Of a stretch of 6,968 bases of DNA, positions 1 through 6,551 are shown piece after piece. Made by a program: the position numbers and the translations under genes. Within the stretch, counting starts at the first letter, position 1. The number at the start of each line of letters is the position of its first letter. The stretch covers positions 1 to 6,968 of the forward strand of contig CANHNT010000107.1 in NCBI GenBank assembly GCA_947461985.1, read 5' to 3'. Source of the stretch: Bacteroidota bacterium (GTDB taxonomy: Bacteria; Bacteroidota; Bacteroidia; Chitinophagales; Chitinophagaceae). Under the pieces are notes generated by a model. The model was not told the DNA's origin, ran no database searches, and saw only the letters and a program-made list of their open reading frames with translations.

Positions 1-57
1 ACCGTTTTTAAAGCATACGAAAACAATCGAATAGATTGCTGGTTTAAGCATAAATAA
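1..57 (+). CDS. Possible C-terminal end of an upstream gene (partial)
   Basis: The first forward frame is open from the window edge to a TAA at 55-57 and reads as 18 residues ending in RIDCWFKHK. The other two forward frames close at once or by base 33. The residue mix (aromatic, charged, Cys and Trp) is compatible with a real protein tail, but 18 codons are too few to identify a family, and an open frame of this length can occur by chance. If real, the gene runs toward mutS and ends about 90 bases before the hairpin at 149-181, which could then serve as its terminator. Confidence 0.3.
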   Translation, partial: TVFKAYENNRIDCWFKHK

Positions 58-78
58 ATTCGAAGTTTTAAGTTTAGG

Positions 79-114
79 ATTTGTATTTCCGTCTTTCATG
101 GCAAAAGCAAAAGA
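79..114 (+). repeat. Left copy of the mutS promoter and start-codon region
   Basis: This stretch is nearly identical to 328-362, which holds the presumed promoter and first codons of mutS. The last 22 bases (93-114) match 341-362 exactly, including CTTTC, the ATG and the codons for MAKAK. The part before that (79-92) matches 328-340 apart from a small indel and one or two substitutions. The two copies lie 248 bases apart in direct orientation and flank the hairpin and repeat-like segment. Most likely this is a duplication of the mutS 5' end, of which only the right copy still leads into a full gene. Confidence 0.8.
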
Positions 115-139
115 GTTAGTTTTAAATTTAAATATGTAA
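98..139 (+). pseudogene. Vestigial duplicated mutS start, 13-codon ORF
   Basis: The ATG at 98 lies in the left repeat copy and opens a 13-codon frame, MAKAKELVLNLNM, stopping at TAA 137-139. The first five residues equal the MutS N-terminus (MAKAK) and the sixth is similar (E for D); after that the frames are unrelated. No mutS sequence follows, so this is a decapitated start and not a second gene. It could still be translated as a short upstream peptide if the promoter-like sequence before it (TATTTCCG at 84-91) is active. A leader-peptide function is conceivable but nothing in the sequence supports one. Confidence 0.45.
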
Positions 140-148
140 TTTGTAATT

Positions 149-181
149 AACTCTGACAGGGCTCAAAGCCCTGTCAGAGTT
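149..181 (+). terminator. Strong hairpin followed by a T-run: terminator or palindromic repeat
   Basis: A perfect 14-bp stem (149-162 paired with 168-181) has a five-base loop, TCAAA. The stem core is CTCTGACAGGGC, and T residues follow at 180-183. This fits a Rho-independent terminator for transcripts entering from the left, although the T-run is short. The stem is flanked by A on its left side, so it could act in both directions. From general familiarity, CTGACAGGG-type palindromes recur between genes in Bacteroidota genomes, so it may also be one copy of a dispersed palindromic repeat. It separates the vestigial mutS start from the real one and could shield mutS from upstream transcription. 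Confidence 0.7.
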
Positions 182-183
182 TT

Positions 184-300
184 GCTACGAATCAAAAAAG
201 AACAAATCAAAAAGCCCCACAAAGTCTTTCACTCAAAACGGAGCGTCGCCACAAAAGATGAAGAAAGCATAGACCTCGATTCCATAAAAATAAATGGGCA
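184..300. repeat. Probable interspersed intergenic repeat segment, no gene
   Basis: This segment lies between the hairpin and the mutS promoter and is locally richer in G+C (for example GGAGCGTCGCC around 240-250) than the flanking AT-rich DNA. The forward frame 140-310 is open but has no ATG and runs through the hairpin. On the minus strand a short frame reads MESRSMLSSSFVATLRF. That kind of ghost peptide, next to CTGACAGGG palindromes, is what I would expect from a dispersed non-coding repeat in Bacteroidota. This is recollection that I could not check. No protein-coding gene is supported here. Confidence 0.4.
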
Positions 301-327
301 TAATTTTTAAAAACTATTCCTTTCAAA

Positions 328-362
328 ATTTGTATTTTCGCTTTCATGGCAAAAGCAAAAGA
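328..362 (+). repeat. Right copy of the mutS 5'-end direct repeat
   Basis: This is the partner of the copy at 79-114. It covers the presumed -7 element, the ATG at 346 and the first five codons of the functional mutS. The exact 22-base match ends after the GA of codon 6, where the two copies diverge (GAT here, GAG on the left). Confidence 0.8.
333..340 (+). promoter_or_regulatory. Putative mutS -7 promoter element
   Basis: TATTTTCG matches the Bacteroidota -7 consensus TAnnTTTG at all but one position. It ends five bases before the mutS ATG, so the transcript would be leaderless or nearly so. No convincing -33 TTG element stands at the expected distance; only a T-rich stretch occurs at 302-308. 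There is no Shine-Dalgarno sequence, as is usual in this phylum. Confidence 0.45.
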
Positions 363-2958
363 TTCGGTTTCTCCTTTAATGCAACAGCATAATGCGATTA
401 AGGCAAAATATCCTGATGCAGTTTTGCTTTTTAGGGTGGGCGATTTTTATGAAACCTTCGGGCAAGATGCCATTATTGCTTCGCAAGTGTTGGGCATTAC
501 GCTCACCAAACGAAACAATGGTGCGGCAAATTCGCAAGAGCTGGCTGGTTTTCCTCATCATAGCATGGACACGTATTTGCACAAATTGGTTAAAGCTGGT
601 TATCGTGTGGCTGTATGTGATCAATTGGAAGACCCGAAATTTGCAAAGGGAATTGTGAAACGGGGGGTGACGGAATTGGTAACGCCAGGAACGGCTACCA
701 ACGATAAATTGTTGGATAATAATTTCAATAATTTTTTAGCATCCGTTTATATCAATGAAGAAAATCATGGAATTGCCTTTGTAGATATTTCGACCGGTGA
801 GTTTTTTTGCACCGAAGGAAATACAGAATATATCGATAAATTATTGCAAAGTTTTAGACCGAGCGAAGTGATTTTTCAGAAGCATAAAAACAAATTTTTT
901 CAAGAACATTTTGGCAATAAATATTATACCTATCAATTAGACGAATGGATTTATAGTGAGCAATACAGCAATGATGTATTGTTGCAACATTTTCAAACCA
1001 TTTCATTGAAGGGCTTTGGCATTACAGATATTCCATTGGCTGTAATTGCTGCTGGAGCGATTATTCATTATTTGAAAGATACCGAACATCAGCAATTGAG
1101 TCACATTACTTCCATTGCCCGAATTACGAGAAATGATTTTTTGTGGATGGATAGATTTACGATTCAGAATTTGGAATTATTGGATAGTAACCGAGGTGAA
1201 AATGGAAATACCTTATTGAAAGTATTAGACAATACGGTTTCGCCCATGGGTTCTCGAATGATTAAACGTTGGTTGTTGTTTCCGTTGCAAGAAGAACAAA
1301 AAATTAATCAACGATTAAACACTGTTGAATATTTTATAAAAGAACAAGATATTGCTAAACAACTTGCTCAACTCATTAAGCAAGTGGGCGACATGGAACG
1401 GATGGTGGCAAAATTGCCGTTGAAGAAAATTTCACCACGTGAAGTATTGCAATTATCAAAAGGTTTGACGTGTGTAGATGATATTAAAAAAATCATTTTA
1501 ACGACAACCGATGAATGGACGAAACGCATTGCAGAGCAACTAAATCCATGTCATTCGATTAAAGAAAAAATCCTCAATACAATTATTGAAAACCCTCCAG
1601 CATTGGCAAATAAAGGCGGTTTAATTCAAGAAGGGATTTTGGAAGAGTTGGACGATTTAAGAAAAATTGCATTCAATGGTAAAGAATATTTATTGCAAAT
1701 TCAGCAACGAGAAAGTGAAATAACGGGTATTCCGTCGTTGAAGATTTCGTTTAATAATGTGTTTGGTTATTATTTAGAAGTGACGAACACCCATAAATCA
1801 AAAGTTCCCGATACGTGGATTCGTAAACAAACTTTGGCAAATGCCGAACGATATATTACGCCAGAGCTAAAAGAATACGAACAAAAAATTATGGGTGCCG
1901 AAGAAAAAATTTTGGCGCTTGAAATGAAATTGTACGATTCATTGTTGCAAGATTTACAAGAATATATTGCGCCTATTCAACTCAATGCGAGTTGGATTGC
2001 ACAGCTAGATTGCATTTTATGTTTTGCCAATAATGCTATTCAGTTTAAATACAGAAGACCGAATGTTTCGGAATCAAATACCTTGTATATTGAGGAAGGA
2101 AGACATCCTGTAATAGAACGAAATTTGCCCATTGGTGAAGAGTATGTTTCAAATTCGGTTACGTTAGATAAAGACAAACAACAAATCATCATTATTACGG
2201 GTCCCAATATGAGTGGTAAAAGTGCCTTGTTGCGTCAAACGGTTTTAATAACCTTAATGGCACATGCAGGAAGTTTTGTACCAGCTCAAAAAGCAAATAT
2301 TCCAATTACCGATAAAATTTTTACACGGGTTGGTGCGTCTGATAATTTGAGTGGAGGAGAAAGTACCTTTATGGTGGAGATGAATGAAACGGCTAGTATT
2401 ATGAATAATATTAGCAACAAAAGTTTGATTGTATTAGATGAAATTGGAAGAGGAACAAGCACCTTTGATGGTATTTCGATTGCATGGAGTATTGCCGAAT
2501 TTTTACATAATCACCTACACAAACCACTTACGCTTTTTGCAACCCATTATCATGAATTAAATGAGCTGGAAAATAAGTTAGACCGTGTTCAAAATTTTCA
2601 TGTTACACATAAAGAAATAGGAAATAAAATTATTTTTTTACGCAAATTAGCTGAAGGTGGAAGCACCCATAGTTTTGGGGTTCATGTAGCTCGAATGGCA
2701 GGGATGCCAGTGAGTTTGGTGGAACGTGCCAATGAAATTTTAGCAACGTTAGAAGAAAAAAACGGGAGTGATAAACTCACCACGAATATTAAAAAAATAA
2801 GTACACAGCAATTTCAATTGAATATTTTTGACGGCTTAGCAGAAGATTTAAAACGCATTCGAGAATTGCTTGATGCAACAGAAATTAATACACTCACACC
2901 GGTAGAAGCATTAATGAAATTCAATGAAATGAAGAGCATATTGAATTTTCATAAGTAG
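346..2958 (+). CDS. mutS: DNA mismatch repair protein MutS
   Basis: This 870-residue protein recognises mispaired and unpaired bases and starts methyl-independent or MutL-dependent repair in the cytoplasm. The mismatch-reading motif GDFYETF is at residues 32-38, with Phe34 and Glu36 as the intercalating and hydrogen-bonding residues. The connector, lever and clamp domains fill roughly 120-560. The ATPase shows Walker A GPNMSGKS (619-626), the signature region GASDNLSGGES (663-673), Walker B VLDEIGRGTS (696-705, Asp698/Glu699) and the catalytic-loop His734 in FATHYHEL. A GMPVSLVERA segment marks the C-terminal dimerisation helices. QLNIF at 824-828 fits a beta-clamp-binding peptide. Length and motif order match full-length bacterial MutS1, and no key residue is missing. 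The ATG at 346 is supported by MutS N-terminal spacing to the FxE motif. No mutL lies in the window. Its 5' end is duplicated at 79-114. Confidence 0.98.
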   Translation: MAKAKDSVSPLMQQHNAIKAKYPDAVLLFRVGDFYETFGQDAIIASQVLGITLTKRNNGAANSQELAGFPHHSMDTYLHKLVKAGYRVAVCDQLEDPKFAKGIVKRGVTELVTPGTATNDKLLDNNFNNFLASVYINEENHGIAFVDISTGEFFCTEGNTEYIDKLLQSFRPSEVIFQKHKNKFFQEHFGNKYYTYQLDEWIYSEQYSNDVLLQHFQTISLKGFGITDIPLAVIAAGAIIHYLKDTEHQQLSHITSIARITRNDFLWMDRFTIQNLELLDSNRGENGNTLLKVLDNTVSPMGSRMIKRWLLFPLQEEQKINQRLNTVEYFIKEQDIAKQLAQLIKQVGDMERMVAKLPLKKISPREVLQLSKGLTCVDDIKKIILTTTDEWTKRIAEQLNPCHSIKEKILNTIIENPPALANKGGLIQEGILEELDDLRKIAFNGKEYLLQIQQRESEITGIPSLKISFNNVFGYYLEVTNTHKSKVPDTWIRKQTLANAERYITPELKEYEQKIMGAEEKILALEMKLYDSLLQDLQEYIAPIQLNASWIAQLDCILCFANNAIQFKYRRPNVSESNTLYIEEGRHPVIERNLPIGEEYVSNSVTLDKDKQQIIIITGPNMSGKSALLRQTVLITLMAHAGSFVPAQKANIPITDKIFTRVGASDNLSGGESTFMVEMNETASIMNNISNKSLIVLDEIGRGTSTFDGISIAWSIAEFLHNHLHKPLTLFATHYHELNELENKLDRVQNFHVTHKEIGNKIIFLRKLAEGGSTHSFGVHVARMAGMPVSLVERANEILATLEEKNGSDKLTTNIKKISTQQFQLNIFDGLAEDLKRIRELLDATEINTLTPVEALMKFNEMKSILNFHK

Positions 2959-3065
2959 GGAATAATCTTTTATTTAAGTAAGCTAAGAAAATAGTAAAAT
3001 ATAATAGTTTAATAGAACAAGATTTGAATAACAATATTATTTTAATTCTATCCTATTAAAATTTG

Positions 3066-3073
3066 TAAATTTG
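3066..3073 (+). promoter_or_regulatory. queD -7 promoter element
   Basis: TAAATTTG is a perfect match to the Bacteroidota -7 consensus TAnnTTTG. It ends seven bases before the queD ATG at 3081, which predicts a transcript with almost no 5' leader. The -33 region is only T-rich (TTTAATTC near 3041-3048). It suggests queD is transcribed separately from mutS, which ends 122 bases upstream. That gap (2959-3080) is AT-rich and shows no other clear feature. Confidence 0.6.
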
Positions 3074-3080
3074 CAGCCCA

Positions 3081-3533
3081 ATGATTGCACAAAAAGTTAG
3101 AGTTACAAAGAAATTTACGTTTGATATGGCACATGCCCTTTATGGTTACGATGGTCCTTGTAAAAATATACATGGCCATACCTATCATTTAAGTGTAACG
3201 TTAATTGGCACGCCTATACAAGATAATGGGGATGTAAAATTAGGAATGGTGGTCGATTTTGGTGATTTAAAAAAAATTGTAAAAGACAATATTTTAGAAA
3301 TTTATGACCATGCTTTAGTATTAAATGAAGATGCACCTTATTCAAAATCTGAAGTTATTTCAAATGAATTTGAAAAAGTAATTTTAGTACCCTATCAGCC
3401 CACTTGCGAAAATTTATTATTGAGTTTTGTTGAAAAACTAAAACCTCTTTTTGCTGATAAGCATGCACTCGTTTCTATCCGTTTAGAAGAAACCCCAACC
3501 TCATTTGCTGAATGGAATATAGGTGATAATTAA
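3081..3533 (+). CDS. queD: 6-carboxy-5,6,7,8-tetrahydropterin synthase QueD
   Basis: This 150-residue cytoplasmic enzyme of the 6-pyruvoyl-tetrahydropterin synthase fold converts 7,8-dihydroneopterin triphosphate to 6-carboxytetrahydropterin, an early step toward preQ0 and queuosine in tRNA. The zinc ligands are His18 (MAHAL) and His31/His33 (IHGHTYH). Cys27 lies four residues before the first His of HGH, giving the C-x3-HGH spacing of QueD; the eukaryotic-type PTPS spacing is longer. Asp76-His77 (YDHAL) supply the catalytic dyad, PTCENL (107-112) is the family motif, and Glu137 in EETPTSFAEW is the pterin-anchoring glutamate. No other queuosine gene (queC, queE, queF) is nearby. The assignment as QueD over a biopterin-pathway PTPS rests on the Cys spacing and the bacterial context. 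Confidence 0.92.
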   Translation: MIAQKVRVTKKFTFDMAHALYGYDGPCKNIHGHTYHLSVTLIGTPIQDNGDVKLGMVVDFGDLKKIVKDNILEIYDHALVLNEDAPYSKSEVISNEFEKVILVPYQPTCENLLLSFVEKLKPLFADKHALVSIRLEETPTSFAEWNIGDN

Positions 3534-3563
3534 AAGTTTATTTTTGAAGTATAAAAAAGAAAT

Positions 3564-3671
3564 ATGAAACAAGTAACTCTTTCAATACCAGATTCAGAAT
3601 ATAATTTCTTCTTACAATTCATCATGAACGATTCGCTTCCACCCATGCCCCATTTTCTTTTAATAAATTGA
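3564..3671 (+). pseudogene. Truncated small antitoxin-like ORF at the queD/ispG junction
   Basis: The ATG at 3564 opens a 35-codon frame ending at TGA 3669-3671. Its first 19-20 residues (MKQVTLSIPDSEYNFFLQF) look like the N-terminus of short Bacteroidota proteins beginning MKxxTxxIPDSEYxFF, which I associate with antitoxin-like genes; that link is recollection and not a search result. The remaining codons are simply the antisense of the ispG 3' end (ispG stop at 3622-3624) and look like no protein family. The family-like part stops where ispG begins, as expected if a rearrangement cut off the rest of the gene. No toxin partner is visible. It could alternatively be an intact micro-ORF that overlaps ispG tail to tail by 50 bases. 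Confidence 0.4.
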
Positions 3672-5544
3672 TGAGTTCATCTACGGCGATTTCGCTATCA
3701 ATATTGCGTTTCACAATGTCTTTATTTTTATACAATGTAATTTTTCCAACACCAGAACCTACATAGCCAAAATCTGCATCAGCCATTTCTCCAGGTCCGT
3801 TTACGATGCAACCCATAATGGCAATTTTAACGCCTTTTAAATGATTGGTAACCGCTCTAATTTTTGCAGTGGTTTCTTGTAAATCAAATAAGGTTCTTCC
3901 ACAACTTGGGCACGAAATATATTCGGTTTTTGAAATGCGTTTTCGCGTAGCTTGTAAAATGCCGAATGAAATAGAATTGAGCGATGAAATTTGAGTTTTG
4001 AGTGTTTCAACAGGTTCGTTTTTTACGCCAAATTGAAAACCAAAACAAACCCCATGAATTAAATTTTCTAATAATAAACTTCCTGCTTCTACTGAATAAT
4101 GTATCAAGGCTTTGTCTAATGAATCGCTGTTGTTGTCAATAATGACAGTAACCATATTGTAAATTTCTTTTTCAAAAAATTCATAACACAAATTACGAAT
4201 GTCGTCAATGGCTTGTGGTCGAGCACTGAACAAACACAAAATAGCTGTTTTGTCTTTTTGCAATTGATTAAAAATAGCTTCTCGAACTTGTTCAGGATAT
4301 GCATTTGGATTGGCATCTATCATCACAAAATTTTTGGTTTCATGATGAACATATTGCCCCTGCTCAATGTATTGCAAAATATCAAATAATGGGTAACATT
4401 GTTTGTTTAGGCAATTGGGTTCCCATTGTTTATAATAAGTCAACACCCCAAGAGTTCCTGGTAAAGAAAACCTGGGTACTTCATTGCAAAAAACATAATC
4501 TGCAGCTTGGTCGCTAATATTCCATTTATCGTCAGTGGCATTATAACTATATCCAAAACATTCAAAATCTTGTGGTGTAAGAACAGGAACTTTGGAGGTG
4601 TCTGAAATGACAAGATATGATGACTGATGTCTGATTTCAGATGTCGGTTTTGAGTGTTTTTTTGGAGTATTTTCCTGACATCCGTCATCCGTTATCTGAC
4701 ATCTCTCAATGATATTTCTACATACAGGCAATTCCATCTCAGGGTCTTCGGTTAACGAAACACGGATCGTATCGCCAATTCCTTCACTTAATAAAGTACC
4801 AATTCCGATGGCAGATTTTATGCGTCCATCTTCGCCATCACCAGCTTCGGTAACGCCTAAATGCAAGGGATAACATTCGTTAAATTCATCTTGCATGTGT
4901 TTCACCAACAATCGGTAAGCTTCAATCATTACTTGAGGATTGCTACTTTTCATACTCAATACAATTTGATGATAATCGTTATCACGAGCAATCCGTAAAA
5001 ACTCCATCGCACTTTCCACCATTCCAATGGCAGTATCACCATAACGACTCATGATTCTGTCGCTCAACGAACCGTGATTGGTGCCAATGCGCATGGCCGT
5101 TCCATGTTCTTTACAAATCAACACCAATGGCGTAAATCGTTCTCTAATTCTGTCGATTTCTTCTTGATACTCCAAGTCGGTATATTCAATTTGTTCAAAT
5201 TTTTTCTTGTCGACATAATTGCCCGGATTTACCCGAACCTTCTCCACAATTCGAGCAGCTATTTCAGCCGCATTGGGCGTAAAATGAATATCAGCTACTA
5301 AGGGCGTTGAATAGCCTCTATTGCGCAATTCATTTTTGATAAGTAATAAATTATCAGCTTCCTTTTTTGACGGCGCTGTAATGCGCACTAACTCTGCACC
5401 AAACTCAATGCAACGAATGGTTTGATTAACGGTTGCTTCGGTGTCCATCGTATCCGTCGTCGTCATGGTTTGAATACGGACAGGATTATTGCCACCAATA
5501 ATAAGATTACCAATTTTTACTTCACGTGTTTTGAGTCGTTGCAT
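3622..5544 (-). CDS. ispG: 4-hydroxy-3-methylbut-2-enyl diphosphate synthase IspG (GcpE), long three-domain form
   Basis: IspG reductively opens 2-C-methyl-D-erythritol 2,4-cyclodiphosphate to HMBPP, the penultimate MEP-pathway step, using a [4Fe-4S] cluster. At 640 residues it is much longer than the roughly 370-residue E. coli type. Residues 1-280 form the TIM barrel, with family motifs at NPVRIQTMTTTDT (20-32), VADIHF (83-88), VRVNPGN (103-109), GTNHGSLSDR (154-163) and HLGVTEAGDGEDGRIKSAIG (228-247). An inserted domain, as in Bacteroidota, Chlamydia and plants, fills about 312-535. The C-terminal cluster domain has Cys545 and Cys548 (CPSCG), Cys579 in GCIVNGPGE and Glu586. The linker at 281-309 is encoded by a heptanucleotide repeat array, yet the frame remains intact. 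The start at 5544 is supported by the adjacent promoter motif and the family N-terminus. It lies 59 bases after the SDR gene on the same strand and converges with queD. Confidence 0.97.
   Translation of the reverse strand: MQRLKTREVKIGNLIIGGNNPVRIQTMTTTDTMDTEATVNQTIRCIEFGAELVRITAPSKKEADNLLLIKNELRNRGYSTPLVADIHFTPNAAEIAARIVEKVRVNPGNYVDKKKFEQIEYTDLEYQEEIDRIRERFTPLVLICKEHGTAMRIGTNHGSLSDRIMSRYGDTAIGMVESAMEFLRIARDNDYHQIVLSMKSSNPQVMIEAYRLLVKHMQDEFNECYPLHLGVTEAGDGEDGRIKSAIGIGTLLSEGIGDTIRVSLTEDPEMELPVCRNIIERCQITDDGCQENTPKKHSKPTSEIRHQSSYLVISDTSKVPVLTPQDFECFGYSYNATDDKWNISDQAADYVFCNEVPRFSLPGTLGVLTYYKQWEPNCLNKQCYPLFDILQYIEQGQYVHHETKNFVMIDANPNAYPEQVREAIFNQLQKDKTAILCLFSARPQAIDDIRNLCYEFFEKEIYNMVTVIIDNNSDSLDKALIHYSVEAGSLLLENLIHGVCFGFQFGVKNEPVETLKTQISSLNSISFGILQATRKRISKTEYISCPSCGRTLFDLQETTAKIRAVTNHLKGVKIAIMGCIVNGPGEMADADFGYVGSGVGKITLYKNKDIVKRNIDSEIAVDELINLLKENGAWVEANRS
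4618..4702. repeat. Inverted pair of heptanucleotide arrays inside ispG
   Basis: On the plus strand, four 7-base units stand at 4618-4645 (TGATGAC, TGATGTC, TGATTTC, AGATGTC). Four units of the complementary sense stand at 4675-4702 (CTGACAT, CCGTCAT, CCGTTAT, CTGACAT). The two blocks are inverted relative to each other around a 29-base T-rich spacer. Pairing one arm with the other gives about 20 matches in 29 positions. Degenerate units may extend left to about 4597. The array is translated within ispG as residues 281-309, a polar stretch containing CQITDDGCQ, in the linker between the barrel and the inserted domain. Confidence 0.75.
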
Positions 5545-5548
5545 GGTA

Positions 5549-5556
5549 CAAAAATA
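5549..5556 (-). promoter_or_regulatory. ispG -7 promoter element
   Basis: Read on the minus strand this is TATTTTTG, a perfect TAnnTTTG match ending four bases before the ispG ATG. Upstream, TTTTCAATC (5580-5572) sits at about the right spacing for a weak -33 element. It implies that ispG has its own near-leaderless transcript in addition to any read-through from the SDR gene. The 59-base gap shows no terminator hairpin. Confidence 0.5.
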
Positions 5557-5603
5557 AGGGATTAGTACAGAGATTGAAAAGATTTAATCGTTTTGCAGAT
5601 ATA

Positions 5604-6503
5604 TTAACTTTTACCCCAAAAGCTCTTCACACAATCTTCAATATTGTTATATAAAAATGAAAATCCAGTTTGCTCAATTTTTTGACTACTTACTATACAG
5701 CTCTTTAAAACTTCAATACTCATTTCGCCTAACATTAATTTCAACACAAATTCAGGTGCATGTGCAGTTAAAAATGTTCGTTTGTGTTTTTTTAGTGCTG
5801 TAAAAATTTCGTTGATGGTGCATGGGTTGGGTGCAACCGCATTAAAAATTCCAGCTTTTTTTTCGTTCGCTAAAAAATAAAAAATTCGGGCCACATCTGC
5901 TACATGAATCCAACTGTAAATTTGTTTGCCTGAGGAAGGAATGCCAGCAATACCAAATTGCAATGGTTTCAAAAACTCTTTTAAAGCACCGCCCTCTTTG
6001 CCTAAAACAATGCCCACTCGTGCAATGGAAACTAAGCAATTTAATTGCTCAAATCTCAAAGCTTCGTATTCCCATTGCTGACAAGTGCTCGATAAAAAAC
6101 TTGCATCGCTCTTATCTTCTTCTGTAAATATTTTATCCGCTTCGCCATAAAATCCAATAGCCGATGCCGACACTAAATGAGTGGTTTCAATTTGCTTTTT
6201 TTCAATGGCGCTAAATAATGTTTGCAAACTATCTACTCGACTATCAATGATTTCTTTTTTACGTTCAGCAGTCCAACGTTTATCAGCAACTCCAGCTCCT
6301 GCTAAATTAATGATTGTACAATCTTTTATTGAAAAAGTGGAGTCAATCATTTTCTCTTTGGGGTTCCAATAAATGAAATTTTGATTGGATGTACACAATG
6401 TTTTTTGTGTAGATAAAATGAATACTTCGTGTTTATCTTTTTCTAGCAAATTGGTAAGATGTTTGCCAATAAAACCTGAACCTCCTGCGATTAAAATTTT
6501 CAT
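5604..6503 (-). CDS. TIGR01777-family NAD(P)-dependent epimerase (SDR39U1/YfcH-like)
   Basis: This is a 299-residue atypical short-chain dehydrogenase/reductase. The Rossmann nucleotide motif GGSGFIG is at residues 7-13. The family pattern SASAIGFYGE (112-121), with Ser114 and Tyr119 near the active site, is followed by QQWEYEA (142-148). RVGIVLGKEGGALKEFLKPL (162-181), then a GIAGIPSSGKQIYSWIHVAD stretch (184-203), closely follows the TIGR01777 signature. The C-terminal DUF1731-type region begins at about 245 (HAPEFVLKLMLGE) and ends with the GFSF motif (280-283). The length is normal for the family, and there is no signal peptide or membrane segment, so it is cytoplasmic. The substrate of bacterial members is not established. 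It is upstream of ispG on the same strand, but a role in isoprenoid synthesis is not implied. Confidence 0.93.
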   Translation of the reverse strand: MKILIAGGSGFIGKHLTNLLEKDKHEVFILSTQKTLCTSNQNFIYWNPKEKMIDSTFSIKDCTIINLAGAGVADKRWTAERKKEIIDSRVDSLQTLFSAIEKKQIETTHLVSASAIGFYGEADKIFTEEDKSDASFLSSTCQQWEYEALRFEQLNCLVSIARVGIVLGKEGGALKEFLKPLQFGIAGIPSSGKQIYSWIHVADVARIFYFLANEKKAGIFNAVAPNPCTINEIFTALKKHKRTFLTAHAPEFVLKLMLGEMSIEVLKSCIVSSQKIEQTGFSFLYNNIEDCVKSFWGKS

Positions 6504-6517
6504 GATTAAAAATTAAG

Positions 6518-6525
6518 TATTTTTG
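6518..6525 (+). promoter_or_regulatory. -7 promoter element for the secreted-protein gene in a divergent region
   Basis: TATTTTTG is a perfect TAnnTTTG match on the plus strand and would start transcription near 6532, about 20 bases before the ATG at 6552. On the opposite strand, 6534-6528 reads TAATTTG, one base short of the same consensus, and could drive the SDR gene with a leader of about 20 bases. The two would overlap within the 48-base divergent gap (6504-6551), so their activities may interfere. Confidence 0.5.
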
Positions 6526-6551
6526 TGCAAATTACGTTGCTAATGTATTGT

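Noticed and set aside
140..310. Plus-strand open frame through the hairpin, ending KINGHNF
   Set aside because: It has no ATG, reads through a perfect palindrome, and overlaps the likely intergenic repeat. It is more likely a ghost frame than a gene.
376..658. Open frames overlapping the mutS 5' part on both strands
   Set aside because: They lie wholly within mutS, whose frame carries all expected MutS motifs. Their translations have no recognisable domains.
3008..3060. Inverted repeat TTTAATAG / CTATTAAA between mutS and queD as a possible terminator
   Set aside because: It is only 8 bp with a 37-base loop in very AT-rich DNA, and no T-run follows in the mutS direction, so chance is the simpler explanation.
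3564..3671. An active toxin-antitoxin pair beside ispG
   Set aside because: Only about 20 family-like residues remain and no adjacent toxin gene fits between queD and ispG.
4116..4688. Open frames within the inserted domain of ispG, on both strands
   Set aside because: They are out-of-frame readings of a gene with intact family motifs at both ends. Cys- and His-rich composition alone is not evidence for coding.
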